NCBI RefSeq assembly: GCF_963924675.1
Contig: NC_089236.1
Location: forward strand, 29,349,319-29,413,318
Direction: 5' to 3'
Length of the DNA stretch: 64,000 bases
Origin: Phocoena phocoena
Taxonomy: Eukaryota > Chordata > Mammalia > Artiodactyla > Phocoenidae
A program made the translations under genes and the position numbers. The notes beneath the pieces are model-generated. The model ran no database searches. It was not told the DNA's origin and saw nothing but the letters and a program-made list of their open reading frames with translations. Of the stretch, positions 11,150 through 24,391 are shown one piece after another (position 1 is the first letter of the stretch; every line of letters begins with the position of its first letter).

Positions 11150-13455
11150 GACTGGCTTCCAGGAAGATGGCAGAAGAGTATGACACAGAGATCAACTTCT
11201 TCCCCACAGATACACCAGAAATACATCTACACGTGGAACAACTCATACAGAACACCTACTGAACTCTGGCAGAAGACTCTGACCTCCCAAAAGGCAAGAA
11301 AGTCCCCACGTACCTGGGTAAGGCAAAAGAAAAAAGAATAAACAGAGACAAAAGGATAGGGATGGGACCTGCACCAGTGGGAGGGAGCCGTGAAGGAGGA
11401 AATGTTTCCACACACTAGGAAGCTCCTTCCCAGGTAGAGACTGTGAATGGCGGAGTGGGGGGAGCTTCGGAGCCACGGAGGAGAACACAGCAACAGGGGT
11501 GCAGAGGGCAAAGAGGAGAGATTCCCGCAGAGAGGATCGGTGCTGACCTGCACTCACCAGCCCGAGAGGCTTGTCTGCTCACCCGCTGGGGTGAGCGGGA
11601 CTGGGAGATGAGGCTCGGGCTTCGGTCCAAGCGCCGTGAGAGGACTGGTGTTGGTGGTGTGAACACAGCCTGAAGGAGGTTAGTGCACCACGGCTAGCCG
11701 GAAGGGAGTCCCGGGAAAATTCTCGACCTGCCGAAGAGGCAAGAGACATTTTCTCCCCTCTTTGATTCTTGGTGCCGAGGAGAGGGGATTAAGAATGCTG
11801 CTTAAAGGAGCTCCAGAGACAGGTGTGAGCCATGGCTAAAAACGCAGGCCACAGAGACGGGCATGAGATGCTAAGGTTGCTGCTGCCACCACCAAGAAGC
11901 CTGCGTGTGAGCACAGGTCACTATCCACACCCCCCTTCCGAGGAGCCTGTGCAGCCCACCACTGCCAGGGTCCCGAGATCCAGAGACAACTCCCCCGGGA
12001 GAGCGCATGGCATGCCTCAGGCTGGTGCAACGTCATGCTGGCCTCTGCCACCGCAGGCTCACCCTGCACTCTGTGCCCCTACCTCCCCCTGGCCTAAGTG
12101 ATCCAGAGCCCCTGAATCAGCGGCTCCTTTAACCCTGTCCTGTCTGAACGAAGAACAGACGCCCTCCAGCGACCTACAGGCAGAGGCGGGGCCAAATCCA
12201 AAACTGAGCTCCTGGGAGCTGTGAGAACAAAGAGAAAGGGAAATCTCTCCCAGCAGCCTCAGAAGCAGTGGATTAAAGCTATGCAATCAACTTGATGTAC
12301 CCTGCAACTGTGAAATACATGAATAGACAATGAATCATCCCAAATTAAGGAGGTGGACTTTGAGAGCAAGATTTATGATTTTTTCCTCTTTTCCTCTTTT
12401 TGTGAGTGTGTATGTGTATGCTTCTGTGTGAGATTTTGTCTGTATAGCTTTGCTTCCACCATTTGTCCTAGGGCTCTATCCGCCTGTTTTTTTTTTTTCT
12501 TAATAATTATTTTTAATTTTAATAACTTTATTTTATTTTACTTTATCTTCTTTCTTTCTTTCCTTCCTTCCCTCCTTTAGACAACAAATTATCACAAATT
12601 GAGGAGATGGACTTTGAGAGCAAGATTTATGATTTCTTCCACTTTTCCTCTTTTTGTGAGTGTGTATGTTTATGCTTCTGTGTGAGATTTTGTCTGTATA
12701 GCTTTGCCTCCACCATTTGTCCTAGGGTTCTATACGTCCAATTATTTTTGTTATTATGTTTTCTTTTTTTCTCAATAATTATTTTTTTATTTTAATAATT
12801 TTATTATAATTTATTTTACTTTATTTTATTTTACTTTATCTTCTTTCTTTCTTCCTTCCTTCCCTCCCTCCTTCCTTCCTTCCTCCCTCCCTCCCTCCCT
12901 CCCTCCCTCCTTTCTTTCGTTCTACTAATTCTATCTATTTTTCTCCCTTTTATTCTGATCCATGTGGATTAAAGGCTCTAGGTGCTACAGCCAGGAGTCA
13001 TTGCTGTGCCTCTGAGGTGGGAGAGCCAACTTCAGGACACTGGTCCAAAAGAGACCTTCCAGCTCCATATAATATCAAATGGCAAAAATCTCCCAGAGAT
13101 CTCCATCTCAACACAAACATCCAGCTTCACTCACGACCAGCAAACTACAGTGCTGGACATCCGCTGCCAAACAACTAGCAAGACAAGAACACAAACCCAC
13201 CCATTAACAGAGAAGTTGCCAAAAATCGTAATAGGTCCACAGACACCCCAAAACACACCACCAGATGTGGACCTGACCACAAGAAATACAAGATCCACCC
13301 TCATCCACCAGAACCCAGGCACTAGTCATGTCCACCAGGAAGCCCACACAACCCACTGAATCAACTTTGCCACTGGGGTCAGACACCAAAAGCAACGGGA
13401 AATAAAAACCAGCAGCCTGCAAAGAGGAGACAACAAACACAGTAAGATAAGCAAA
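11150..13455 (+). promoter_or_regulatory. L1-A 5' UTR / internal promoter region with tandem duplication
   Basis: L1 5' UTRs carry an internal RNA polymerase II promoter. This one has a G+C- and CpG-richer first half (about 11440-12250) followed by a pyrimidine-rich half. A unit of about 254 bp occurs twice in tandem (starts about 12326 and 12580). Each copy contains 'gactttgagagcaagattta' and 'accatttgtcctagggttct' (or a close variant) and ends in a CTTT/CCTT tract. A long (CCTT)n/(CCCT)n tract occupies 12841-12917. Homologous 5' UTR sequence occurs in L1-C (about 29725-31778) and L1-D (34403-34757). No individual factor site was assigned. Confidence 0.75.
12841..12917. repeat. Pyrimidine tract (CCTT)n/(CCCT)n
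   Basis: About 77 bp of C/T only, mixing TTCC, CCTT and CCCT units, at the end of the second 254-bp repeat of the L1-A 5' UTR. Its complement is a pure purine strand. Confidence 0.95.
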
Positions 13456-14344
13456 ATGAAAAGACAGAAAAACACACAGCAGATGAAGGAGCAAGATAAA
13501 AACCTACCAGACCTAACAAATGAAGAGGAAATAGGCAGTCTACCTGAAAAAGAATTCAGAATAATGATAGTAAAGATGATACAAAAACTTGGAAATAGAA
13601 TAGACAAAATGCAAGAAACATTTCACAAGGACCTAGAAGAACTAAAGATGAAACAAACAACAATGAACAACACAATAAATGAAATTAAAAATACTCTAGA
13701 TGGGATCAATAGCAGAATAACTGAGGCAGAAGAGTGGATAAGTGACCTGGAAGATAAAATAGTGGAAATAACTACTGCAGAGCAGAATAAAGAATAAAGA
13801 ATTAAAAGAATGGAGGACAGTCTCAGAGACCTCTGGGACAACATTAAACACACCAACATTCAAATTATAGGGGTTCCAAAAGAAGAGGAGAAAAAGAAAG
13901 GGACTGAGAAAATATTTGAAGAGATTATAGTTGAAAACTTCCCTAATATGGGAAAGGAAATAGTTAATCAAGTCCAGGAAGCACAGAGAGTCCCATGCAG
14001 GATAAATACAAGGAGAAATATGCCAAACACATATTCATCAAACTGCCAAAAATTAAATACAAAGAAAACATATTAAAAGCAGCAAGGAAAAAACAACAAA
14101 TAACAAGGGAATCCCCACAAGGTTAACAGCTGATCTTTCAGCAGAAACTCTGTAAGCCAGAAGGGACTGGCAGGACATATTTAAAGTGATGAAGGAGAAA
14201 AACCTGCAGCAAAAATTACTCTATCCAGCAAGGGTCTCATTCAGATTTGATGGAGAAATTAAAACCTTTACAGACAAGCAAAAGCTCAGAGAGTTCAGCA
14301 CCACCAAACTAGCTTTATAACAACTGGTAAAGGATCTTCTCTAG
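13456..14344 (+). pseudogene. L1-A ORF1 relic (RNA-binding chaperone)
   Basis: ORF1p normally forms a trimer through an N-terminal coiled coil and binds L1 RNA through an RRM and a C-terminal domain. Here translation starts MKRQKNTQQMKEQDK and shows a heptad-rich, Lys/Glu-rich coiled coil (about residues 35-110). It stops after about 113 codons at 13795. A second piece from 13810 continues the family protein (LRDLWDNIKHTN, then EIIVENFPNMGKEI in the RRM region) until a frameshift near 14030 ends it. A further in-frame stop lies at 14318-14320 just before the family's own C-terminus, whose stop is at 14342-14344. At least two nonsense changes and one frameshift make it non-functional. Confidence 0.9.
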
Positions 14345-14402
14345 GCAAGAAACACAAGAGAAGGAAAAGACCTACAATAACGAACCAAAAACAATTAAGA
14401 AA

Positions 14403-17400
14403 ATGGGAATAGGAACATAAATATCGATAATTACCTTAAATGTAAATGGAATAAATGCTCCCACCGAAAGAAACAGATTGGCTGAATGGATACATAAACA
14501 AGACCCATATATTTGCTGTCTACAAGAGACCCACTTCAGACCTAGAGACACATACAGACCGAAAGTAAGGGGATGAAAAAAGATATTTCATGCAAATGGA
14601 AACCAAAAGAAAACTGCAGTACCAATTCTCATATCAGACACAATAGACTAAAATATAGACTATTAGAAGACACAAAGAAGGATACTACGTAATGATCAAG
14701 AGATCGATCCAAGAAGAAGATATAACAATTATAAATATTTATGCATGCAACATAGGAGCACCTAAATACATAAGGCAAATACTAACAGTCATAAAATGGG
14801 AAATCAACAGTAACATATTCATAGTAGGGAACTTTAATACCCCACTTTCACCAATGGACAGATCATCCAAAATGAAAATAAATAAACACAAGCTTTAAAT
14901 GATACATTAAACAATATGGTCTTAATAGATATTTATAGGACATTCCATCCCAAAACAACAGAATGCACATTTTTCTCAAGTGTTCATGGAACATTCTCCA
15001 TGATAGATCATATCTTGGGTCACAAATCAAGCCTTGGTAAATTTAAGAAAACTGAAATTGTATCAAGTGTATTTTCCAACCACAATGCTATGAGACTAGA
15101 TATCAGTTACAGGAAAAGATCTGTAAGAAATACAAACACCTGGAGGCTAAACAATAAACTACTTCATAAAGAAGTGATCACTGAAGAAATCAAAGAGGAA
15201 ATCAAAAAATGCCCAGAAACAAATGACGATGGAGACACGACCACCCAAAATCTATGGGATGCAGCAAAAGCAGTTCTAAGAAGGAAGTTTATAGCAATAC
15301 AATCCTACCTTAAGTAACAGGAAACATCTCGAAAAAGCATCCTAACTTTGCACCTAAAGCAATTAGAGAAAGAAGAACAAAATGCCCCAAAGTTAGCAGA
15401 AGGAAAGAAATCATAAAAATCAGATCAGAAATAAATGAAAAAGAAATGAAGGAAATGATAGCAAAGATCAATAAAACTAAAAGGTTGTTCTTTGAAAAGA
15501 TAAACAATATTGATAAACCATTAACCAGACTCATCAAGAATAAAGGGAAAAGACTCAAATCAATAGAATAACAAATGAAAATGGAGAAGTAACAAATGAC
15601 ACTGCAGAAATAAAAAAGATCATGAGAGATTACTACAAGCAACCCTATGCCGATAAAATGGACAACCGAGAAGAAATTGACAAATTCTTAGAAATGCACA
15701 ACCTGTCAAGCCTGAATCAGGAAAAAATAGAAAATATGAACAGACAAATCACAAGCACTGAAATTGAAACTGTGATTAAAAATCTTCCAACAAACAAAAG
15801 CCCGGGACCAGATGGCTTCACAGGTGAAATCTATGAAAGATTTAGAGAAGAGCTAATACTTATCCTTCTCAAAGTCTTCCAAAATATAGCAGAGGGAGGA
15901 ACACTCCCAAACTCATTCTACTAGGCCACCATCACCTTGATACCAAAACCAGAAAAGGATGACACAATGAAAGGAAACTACAGGCCAATATCATTGATGA
16001 ACATAGATGCAAAAATGCTCAACAAAATACTAGCAAACAGAATCCAACAGCACATTAAATGGATCATACAACATGAATAAGTGGGGTTTATTCCAGGAAT
16101 GCAAGGATTCTTCAATATACACAAATCAATCAACATGACACACCATATTAACAAGTTGAAGGAGAAAAATAATATGATCATCTCAATAGATGCAGAAAAA
16201 TCTTTTGAGAAAATCCAACACCCATTTATGATAAAAACCCTGCAGAAAGTATGCATAGAAGGAAATTTCCTCAACATAATAAAGGCCATATATGACAAAC
16301 ACAGAGCCAACATCATCCTCAATGGTGAGAAACTGAAAGCATTTCCACTAAGATCAGGAACAAGACAAGGTTGCCCACTCTCACCACTCTTATTCAACAT
16401 AGTTTTGGAAATTTTAGCCACTTCAATCAGATAAGAAAAGGAAATAAAAGAAATCCAAATCAGAAAAGAAGAAGTTAAGCTGTCACTGTTTGCAGATGAC
16501 ATGATACTATACATAGAGAATCCTAAAGATGCTACCAGAAAACTACTAGAGCTCATCAATGAATTTGATAAAGTAGCAGGATACAAAATTAGTGCACAGA
16601 AATCTCTGATATTCCTATACACTAATGATGAAAAATCTGAAAGTGAAATCAAGAAAACACTCCCATTTACCATTGCAACAAAAAGAATAAAATACCTAGG
16701 AATAAACCTACCTAAGGAGACAAAAGACCTGTATGAAGAAAATTATAAGATACTGATGAAGGAAATTAAAGATGATACAAATAGATGGAGATATATACCA
16801 TGTTCTTGGATTGGAATAATCAACATTGTGAAAATGACTCTACTCCCCAAAGCAATCTACATATTCAATGCATTCCCTATCAAACTACCACTGACATTCT
16901 TCACAGAACTAGAACCAAAAATTTCACAGTTTGTATGGAAACACAAAAGACCCCGAATAGCAAAAGCAATCTTGAGAATGAAAAATGGAGCTAGGAAGAA
17001 TCAGGCTCCCTGACTTCAGACTATATGACAAAGCTATAGTAATCAAGACAGTATGGTACTGGCACAAAAACAGAAATATAGATAAATGGAACAGGATAGA
17101 AAGCCCAGATATAAACCCATGCACATATGATCACTTTATCTTTGATAAAGGAGTCAGGAATGTACAGTGGAGAAAGGACAGCCTCTTCAATAATTGGTGC
17201 TGGGATAACTGGACAGGTACAGGTTCACTCCCTGAAACCATACACAAAAATAAGCTCAAAATGGATTAAAGACCTAAATGTAAGGCCAGAAACTATCAAA
17301 CTCTTAGAGGAAAACATAGGCAGAACACTCTATGACATAAATCACAGCAAGATCCTTTTTGACCCACCTCATAGAGAAATGGAAATAAAAACTAAAATAA

Positions 17401-18168
17401 ACAAATGGAACCTAATGAAACTTTAAAGCTTTGTACAACAAAGGAACGCATAAACAAGACCAAAAGACAACCCTCAGAATGGGAGAAAATATTTGCAAAT
17501 GAAGCAAGTGACAAAGGATTAATCTCCAAAATTTAAAAGCAGCTCATGCAGCTCAATAACAACAACAAAAAAAACCCAATCAAAAAATGGCAGAAGACCG
17601 AAAAAGACATTTCTCCAAAGAAGATATACAGAATGCCAACAAACACATGAAAGAATGCTCAACATTATTAATCATTAAAGAAATGCAAATCAAAACTACA
17701 ATGAGATATCATCTCACACCAGTCAGAATGGCTATCATCAAAATATCTAGAGACAATAAATGCTGGAGAAGGTGTGGAGTAAAGGGAGCACTCTTGCACT
17801 TTTGGTGGGAATGTAAATTGTTACAACCACTGTGGAGAACATTATGGAGGTTCCTTGAAAACTACAAGTAGAACTACCTTATGACCCAGCAATCCCAGTA
17901 CTGGGCATATATGCTAAGAAAACCGTAATTCAAAAAGGGTCATGTACCAAAATGTTCATTGCAGCTTTATTTACAATATCCTGGAGATGGAAACAACCTA
18001 AGTGTCCATCATCAGATGAATGGATAAAGAAGATGTAGCACATATATACAATGGAATATTACTCAGCCATAAAAAGAAATGAAATTGAGCTATTTGTAAT
18101 GAGGTGGATAGACCTAGAGTCTGTCATACAGAGAAAGACAAATACCGTATGCTAACACATATATATAG
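14403..18168 (+). pseudogene. L1-A ORF2 relic (endonuclease / reverse transcriptase)
   Basis: ORF2p nicks target DNA and reverse-transcribes L1 RNA. The start is taken at the ATG at 14403 because it aligns with the ORF2 start in L1-F. Visible parts in order: the endonuclease, with ICCLQETHF at about 14511-14538 and the later IVGNFNTPL at about 14820; the RT region with [10 protein letters not shown] (about 15799), then [12 protein letters not shown] (about 16363) and the catalytic [12 protein letters not shown] (about 16489); and the C-terminal Cys-rich segment with HFWWECKL (about 17800). There are many stops and frameshifts, for example a stop six codons in, one at 15924 and one at 16434. 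It ends at TAG 18166-18168 after a small deletion relative to L1-F. Confidence 0.92.
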
Positions 18169-18540
18169 AAATAAGAAAAAAAAGTCATGAAGAACCTAGG
18201 GGTAAGACAGGAATAAAGACACAGACCTACTAGAGAATGGACTTGAGGATATGGGGAGGGGGAAGGGTAAGCTGTGACAAAGAGAGAGAGTGGCATGGAC
18301 ATATATACACTACCAAACGTAAGGTAGATAGCTAGTGGGAAGGAGCTGCACAGCACAGGGAGATCAGCTCGGTGCTTTGTGACCACCTGGAAGGGTGGGA
18401 TAGGGAGGGTAGGAGGGAGGGAGATGCAATAGTGAAGAGATATGGGGACATATGTATATGTATGTATAACTGATTCACTTTATTATAAAGCAGGAACTAA
18501 CATACCATTGTAAAGCAATTATATTAATAAAAAAATTAAA

Positions 18541-20954
18541 AAGGGGCACTATAGATTATTTTACTTGTTAAAAATGGAAGGATTGATACTAAATATAATC
18601 CATTATATGAACATTACAATGCCTCTTAAAAATATTAAGAGAGGCAACATGCCACGCATTGAAATAAGTGAGATATCAGAAAATCTCAGAAAATAGATTT
18701 ATGCCATTAAAAGTGAGAATTAAGAATTCAAAAGTAAAATATATGTTTTGGAGATTATTTTTTCATGAATTACCACTTGTATTCATATGAGGATATTTTT
18801 CTGCTGAATTTAATTGCATTAGTGCTAGTTGGGAGATATCATTGATATTATATTCTATATATGACCAGGTAGTGAATATGTCACACCATGGGTCAGTGTT
18901 TATGCTGGATCCACTCCAAGTCTCTTAGGTGCTGGCTGGAGGAATTGATTGTAGAGAGACTTTCTAAAGGTCTATGATGTGCAAGTTCCTGACCTACGTC
19001 TCACCCTAAGGGCTCTCTACCCCAGATTGTCTTCCTGTGATCTCTTATATGATAGTTCCAGTTTGTTGCAATAATTCATAAATGAAAATGCCTGCAACTC
19101 AGATAATTCTGTGCACGACCAGAACAGCACAACGTAAATTATATTTATCAACTTAATCATGTATAAAAATTAGGAAAATGTAAAAGAGTATGAAAGTCTG
19201 CAGGTGTTTTAATGTATTAAACAAAAGATGTATTTAATAGAATACTAACTTCAAACAGGAGGCATATTCCTGAACTGATTACTGAAAGTGCACTGTAGTA
19301 AATGATTTAAGTCTAACGTAGTTAATACTTAATTGGTATATGCTGTTCAATCAATACAAAAAGTTTTAATTCACACCAAATGGGTCTTTCCTATTATGTG
19401 AAAACCCTCACTTATTCTTGTGTTATTATGACAATCATAGTATAAGACACAAATTCCTTTTGCACTAGCCATAGCAGGAACAAAAATGTACACATTTTAT
19501 TTAAACAAACGATTATGTTACTAAGGAAGTATGTACAGATTTATTTGAAATGAATTACTAGTGAGTTATTTATAGTATGAAGAGTGCTCTGAAAATGGAT
19601 TTCTCAGCACATCAAAGCTGAGACTGCCTGTTACTAAGGTCTGTGATTTATTCAGTAAGCAAAGATTTCCCCACCAGCAACATTATATTAATCTTTATAA
19701 ACATTTTTAGATACCAGAATTCATTTATCATTCATTATGTAGTCCCCTGATTGCTCTAAAATGTTTTAAGAGACTAACAGTGTGGGCAAGAGCAAAGTAA
19801 AATGTATTGAGATGTAGTGTTAACAGAATATGCATATAAATTTGGCATTTATCACTCTGGTGATAAACGTATGCCAGTCTACTTAAGGTAACTTATGTAC
19901 ATCTTACAAACAAACAAAGCTTGCCATACAAGCAAATAAAATATTATAATAAATTCATGATCAAGCCCAAAAGAAGCTATTTTGAAACCTTTGTCATTGA
20001 CTCATATTTCCTAACATGACCTACCAGTTTATTTTTAAGCAAAAGAATTGAAAAAATAAAAGAGAAAGGACATGTAAAATGAAAATGAGAGTACCAGAAG
20101 AACGGATGCATTCTAATAAAAATAATATTTTAATGGTATTTGTTTCCAATATCTTTCAACTGATTATAATTAATAAGCATATTTTTAAGAAAAAAATTCC
20201 CGAGTGAGGAAATAACCTTTAAACTTTTAGCCTTTAAAGCTATTCGTCTTTCTTCTAAAGTGTAAATAATCCTGAGCATTTAAGAATCTAAGTACATCTT
20301 AAAAAGTACCTCAGTTTGACTAGCCCACAGGAATGTTGTGAAAAACACAGGGAATATCTATTCAAGGCAGAATTCAAACTTTCTCATGTCTCTTAAAATA
20401 GTAATCCTAGTGTATTAGATATTGACTTGAGTTGTTCACAAAGCTTAGAGTACAGTCCAACACATAAATTCTGTTTAGAGAAAATTGAGTAGAAAATTCT
20501 ATAGAAGATCCTTGTTCTAAAGTGAGGTCAGATGAGGAGCACAAGTGGAATGTTGCAGAATGATTATGTTGTCATGGAAAAGGGAGAGAGACAGAGAATG
20601 TTTGAGTTACCAGAAAAGTTAAAATTATCACTTAACATCTCCTTCCACTGAAATGACAAAAGACATTTTTTAAAGCCAGGCAAGTTTTACCATCAGTAAC
20701 AGATAATAGGTAACAAAGGTATGATCCATAGTTCAGAAAATTTTAAGAATGTCTAAAGAATTTGGGGAAAATAGGATTACATTAAGTATTGATCTTCACG
20801 TGTCACAGGACAGGAATATAAGGCTCCTGCTTGGGAAGTAAAAATGCCTAAACACTGAATCCAGCCCTCAATTGTTTAGTAAGCCTGTCAGGGACAATCA
20901 GTGGAGCAAATCAAATGACTTCAGGAGCTGTGACCCTACCCTCCACCATTGTCT
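18541..20954. other. Anonymous AT-rich intergenic sequence
   Basis: About 2.4 kb with no coding region above noise and no recognisable interspersed repeat. Candidate single-copy DNA. Confidence 0.5.
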
Positions 20955-21112
20955 TTCTCAGACTGTGGTGTGTTTCAGAATCATGTCAGATTGCCCTAAC
21001 TAGTAATCCAAGCTTTTGATTTAGTTGGTCTGGGGAGGTAGCCTGAGAACCTACATCCCTAACAAATTCCTATGTGATGCCAACTGCTGCCAGTCTGGAA
21101 ACCACACTTAAG
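20955..21112 (-). mobile_element. MER5-like (hAT-Charlie) DNA transposon relic
   Basis: The phrases 'cagaatcatgtcagattg', 'ttagttggtctggggagg', 'cctgagaacctacatcccta' and 'gatgccaactgctgccagtc' occur in the order and spacing of the MER5A/MER5B non-autonomous elements, in reverse complement to the usual consensus. It is heavily diverged, as expected for an ancient mammalian element. Confidence 0.65.
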
Positions 21113-21239
21113 GAGCCATTTCTCACCTGCACAAATGAACCAGCAAAGATGTTTACTTCACCTTGCTTCACCTGGCAGAGATGTCACTCTGAGTGCAAGA
21201 GTGACGTGGTTGCTACAGACTTCTGAAAATAAATTGTAA

Positions 21240-21480
21240 ACTGCGTAGTAGATCGCTTTCTGAGTTTGAATTCCTCTTGGATTTGTTCTAACTGTGACAT
21301 TGGGAAAGTTACTTAAATTTTCAAGCATTTTCTGAAATCATTTATAGCATGTTTGATAAATACATTCCCTACAACTAAGTCTATGGTTATAATTGAGATC
21401 ATCTCCATGAAGGTCTTAGCATGATGGCAAGACCAAAATTAGTATTTAATAAATATTAGCTACTTTCATTATTAACGGCA
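21240..21480 (+). mobile_element. MIR-like SINE relic
   Basis: The order 'gacattgggaaagttactta', then 'ggtcttagcatgatggcaag', then 'tatttaataaatattagcta' and 'ttcattatta' follows the MIR core and 3' end. It is degenerate and has no TSD. Confidence 0.7.
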
Positions 21481-21787
21481 GCTATATTATTAACCATGGA
21501 TTTAGAATGCAATAACCCAACTAATCTGGGCTACAAAACAAACAAGAAAAATAAACATACTACTCAGAATTTCCCAGACAGTTCACTATTTCCATAGGGG
21601 TTGATTCCCATTTTCTTTTATTACTCTGCCATCAAACAGACCGTTTACAGTCTTCAGCAGCAAGAAGGAAATACGATTTAAGGAACTTAACCCACTGAGA
21701 CACACATAGGGTATCAGGTAAATAAAAACAAACAAGCCAATAAAGTTTTTTGTTTTTCTTTTTTTTGAGCTAACATTACATTAAAAA
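21481..21787. other. Anonymous intergenic sequence
   Basis: No gene or identified repeat. It ends in T-rich and A-rich runs adjoining the tail of L1-B. Confidence 0.45.
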
Positions 21788-23037
21788 AATTTTTTTACAT
21801 CTTTATTGGAGTATAATTCCTTTACAATGGTGTGTTAGTTTCTGCTTTATAACAAAGTGAATCAGTTATACACATACATATGTTCCCATATCTCTTCCCT
21901 CTTGCGTCTCCCTCCCTCCCACCCTCCCTATCCCACTACTCTAGGTAGTCACAAAGCACCGAACTGATCTCCCTGTGCTATGTGGCTGCTTCCCACTAGC
22001 TATCTATTTTACGTTTGGCAGTGTATATATGTCCATGTCACTTTCTCGCTTTGTCACAGCTTACCCTTCTCCCTCCCCATATCCTCAAGTCCATTCTCTA
22101 GTAGGTCTGTGTCTTTATTCCTGTCTTACCCCTAGGCTCTTCATGACATGTTTTTTTCTTAAATTCCATATATATGTGTTAGCATACGGTATTTGTCTTT
22201 CTCTTTCTGACTTACTTCACTCTGTATGACAGACTCTAGGTCTATCCACTTCACTACAAATAGCTCAATTTCATTTCTTTTTATGGCTGAGTAATATTCC
22301 ATTGTATATATGTAGCACATCTTCTTTATCCATTCATCGTGACTCTTTTTGAATTATGGTTTTCTCAGGGTATATGCCCAGTAGTGGGATTGCTGGGTCA
22401 TATGGTAGTTCTATTTGTAGTTTTTTAAGGAACCTCCATACTGTTCTCCATAGTGGCTTACCAATTCACATTCCCACCAGCAGTGCAAGAGTTTTCCCTT
22501 TTCCCCACACCCTCTCCAGCATTTATTGTTTCTAGATTTTTTGATGATGGCCATTCTGACTGGTGTGAGATGATATCACATTGTAGTTTTGATTTGCATT
22601 TCTCTAATGATTAATGATGTTGAGCATTCTTTCATGTGTTTGTTGGCAGTCTGTATATCTTCTTTGGAGAAATGTCTATTTAGGACTTCTGCCCATTTTT
22701 GGATTGGGTTCTTTGTTTTTTTGTTATTGAGCTGCATGGCTGCTTATCAATTTTTGAGATTAATCCTTTGTCAGTTGCTTCATTTGCAAATATTTTCTCC
22801 CATTCTGAACATTGTCTTTTGGTCTTGTTTATGGTTTCCTTTGCTGTGCAAAAGCTTTGAAGTTTCATTAGGTTCCATTTGTTTATTTTTGTTTTTATTT
22901 CTATTTCTCTAGGAGGTGGGTCAAAAAGGATCTTGCTGTGATTTATGTCACAGAGTGCTCTGCCTATGTTTTCCTCCAAGTGTTTGATAGTTTCTGGCCT
23001 TACATTTAGGTCTTTAATCCATTTTGAGGCTATTTTT
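21788..23037 (-). mobile_element. L1-B: 5'-truncated minus-strand L1
   Basis: Begins at the left with the L1 3' end ('tacatctttattggagtata' on plus) and contains the whole 3' UTR. The ORF2 C-terminal region runs from a stop at 22159-22161 to about 23037, where the match ends in a T run. About 85 bp of ORF2 are missing near 22339, where 'ccattcatc' jumps to 'gtgactctttttgaa'. Translations in three frames show ORF2 strings such as [11 protein letters not shown]. The 5' truncation is typical of incomplete reverse transcription. Confidence 0.92.
22159..23037 (-). pseudogene. L1-B ORF2 C-terminal relic
   Basis: Only the segment after the RT domain remains, from the [11 protein letters not shown] region to the end of the Cys-rich C-terminus. 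It lacks all catalytic motifs. It is interrupted by the deletion near 22339 and by stops. A 174-codon frame at 22680-23204 runs from unique DNA into this relic and is therefore chimeric, not a gene. Confidence 0.85.
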
Positions 23038-23454
23038 TTTTTTACCACAGAATTTCTTCCCTTAATCTCCATGAGGAATTCAAACATAAAATTTGAGGAA
23101 AGTAAGATTACATGGAATGGAAACTTGTCTCTTCCCTTTCCTATTTGCCTAAGTCTTTGAATATTGAAACAGAATAATCCTCTTGACACCTCTTTCTTTT
23201 TCATCTGTAAACATTAAAAATAAAAAGAATAATTCCATACATATAAAACTATTCAGCAATCAAAACAACAGGCATCAGCTTAAGGAACCATAACAAATGC
23301 CACTCTAAGACCAAAACTCACTTTGGGAGATTGTTAGTGAATGTTCTAAAACTCTGACACAATAACACTCATTTATCCCATTTTTTTTCTCTCCTTATTC
23401 TAAAAATATTCCATTCCTTACATCCTTCTTCATCCCATCTACATAGTTTACAAC
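23038..23454. other. Anonymous sequence between two L1 fragments
   Basis: No repeat or gene was identified. Confidence 0.5.
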
Positions 23455-23738
23455 TTTTTTAATCCAATTTTTATTGGCAAACAGTTGATTTACAATGTTG
23501 TTTTAGTTTCTGCTGTACAGCAAAGTGAATCAGTTATATATATACATATATATCCACACTTTTCTTCGATTCTTTTCCCATATAGGTCATTACAGAGTAA
23601 TGAGTAGAGGTCCCTGTGCTATACAGTAGGTCATTATTAGTTATATATTTTATATATAGTAATGTCTATACAGCAATCTTAATCTCCCAACTTATCCTTC
23701 TCCCCCTTCCCCCGTGGTAACCATAAAATGTAACTAAT
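23455..23738 (-). mobile_element. Old L1 3' UTR fragment
   Basis: Matches the 3' end type seen in L1-G (52543-52860): 'gatttacaatgttgt', 'cagcaaagtgaatcagttat', 'gtccctgtgctatacagtag' and 'ttatatatagtaatgt'. It differs from the L1-A/B/C/F 3' UTR ('ggtcacaaagcaccgagctg' type). Only about 280 bp remain, all 3' UTR. Confidence 0.8.
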
Positions 23739-23744
23739 GATTTT

Positions 23745-24391
23745 ACTTTAAGAATTTTTAAATTTTTATTTTTAAACATTGTTACTGGAGTATAATTGCT
23801 TTACAATGTTGTGTTAGTTTCTGCTGTATAACAAAATGAATCAGCTATACATATACATATATCTCCATTTCTCCTTCATCTTGCTTCTCCCTCCCACCCT
23901 TCCTATCACACCCCTCCAGGTGGACACAAAACACCAAGCTGATCATCCTGTGCTATGCGGCTTCTTCCAACGAGCTATCTCTTTTATATTTGGTAGTGTG
24001 TATATGTACATGCCACTTACTTCATCCCAGCTTACCCTTCTCCCTCCCCGTGTCCTCATGTCCATTCTCTAGGTCTGTGTCTATTCCTGTCCTGCCCCTA
24101 GGTTCCCCAGAAGCTTTCTTTCTTTTTTTTTTAGTGTCCCTATATATGTATTAGTGTATGGTATTTGTTTTTCTCTTTCTAACTTACTTCACTCTGTATG
24201 ACAGTCTCTAGGTCCATCCACCTCACTACAAATAACTCAGTTTCATTTCTTTTTATGGCTGAGTAATATTCCATTGTATATACGTGCCACATCTTCGTTA
24301 TCCATTCATCTGTCACTGGACACTTAGGTTTCTTCCATGTCTTAGCTATTGTAAATAGAGCTGCAATGAACATTGTGGTACATGACCATTT
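23745..24391 (-). mobile_element. L1-D, left (3') part, interrupted by L1-C
   Basis: Contains the L1 3' UTR and the last part of ORF2, up to 'gaacattgtggtacatgacc' on the plus strand. The next expected words, a 'tttttgaattatggttttct' type phrase, resume at about 31790 on the far side of L1-C. The two pieces are therefore one element split by insertion. The combined length is about 3.6 kb. No clean TSD for L1-C could be read because the target is itself T-rich. Confidence 0.85.

Larger units (their letters stand above)
11150..18540 (+). mobile_element. L1-A: full-length, inactive plus-strand L1 LINE
   Basis: About 7.4 kb, ordered as 5' UTR (11150-13455), ORF1 relic (13456-14344), ORF2 relic (14403-18168), 3' UTR and A-rich end (18169-18540). 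The 5' end 'aagatggcagaagagtatga' matches the minus-strand start of L1-C at about 31770, which indicates both are complete at the 5' side. Both ORFs carry several stops and frameshifts, so the copy is dead. The 3' UTR contains the polypurine 'gggagggtaggagggaggga' phrase shared with the other L1s here. Flanks 'aaagaaagggg' (about 11139-11149) and a similar A/G string at about 18535-18545 could be a decayed TSD. Confidence 0.95.
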
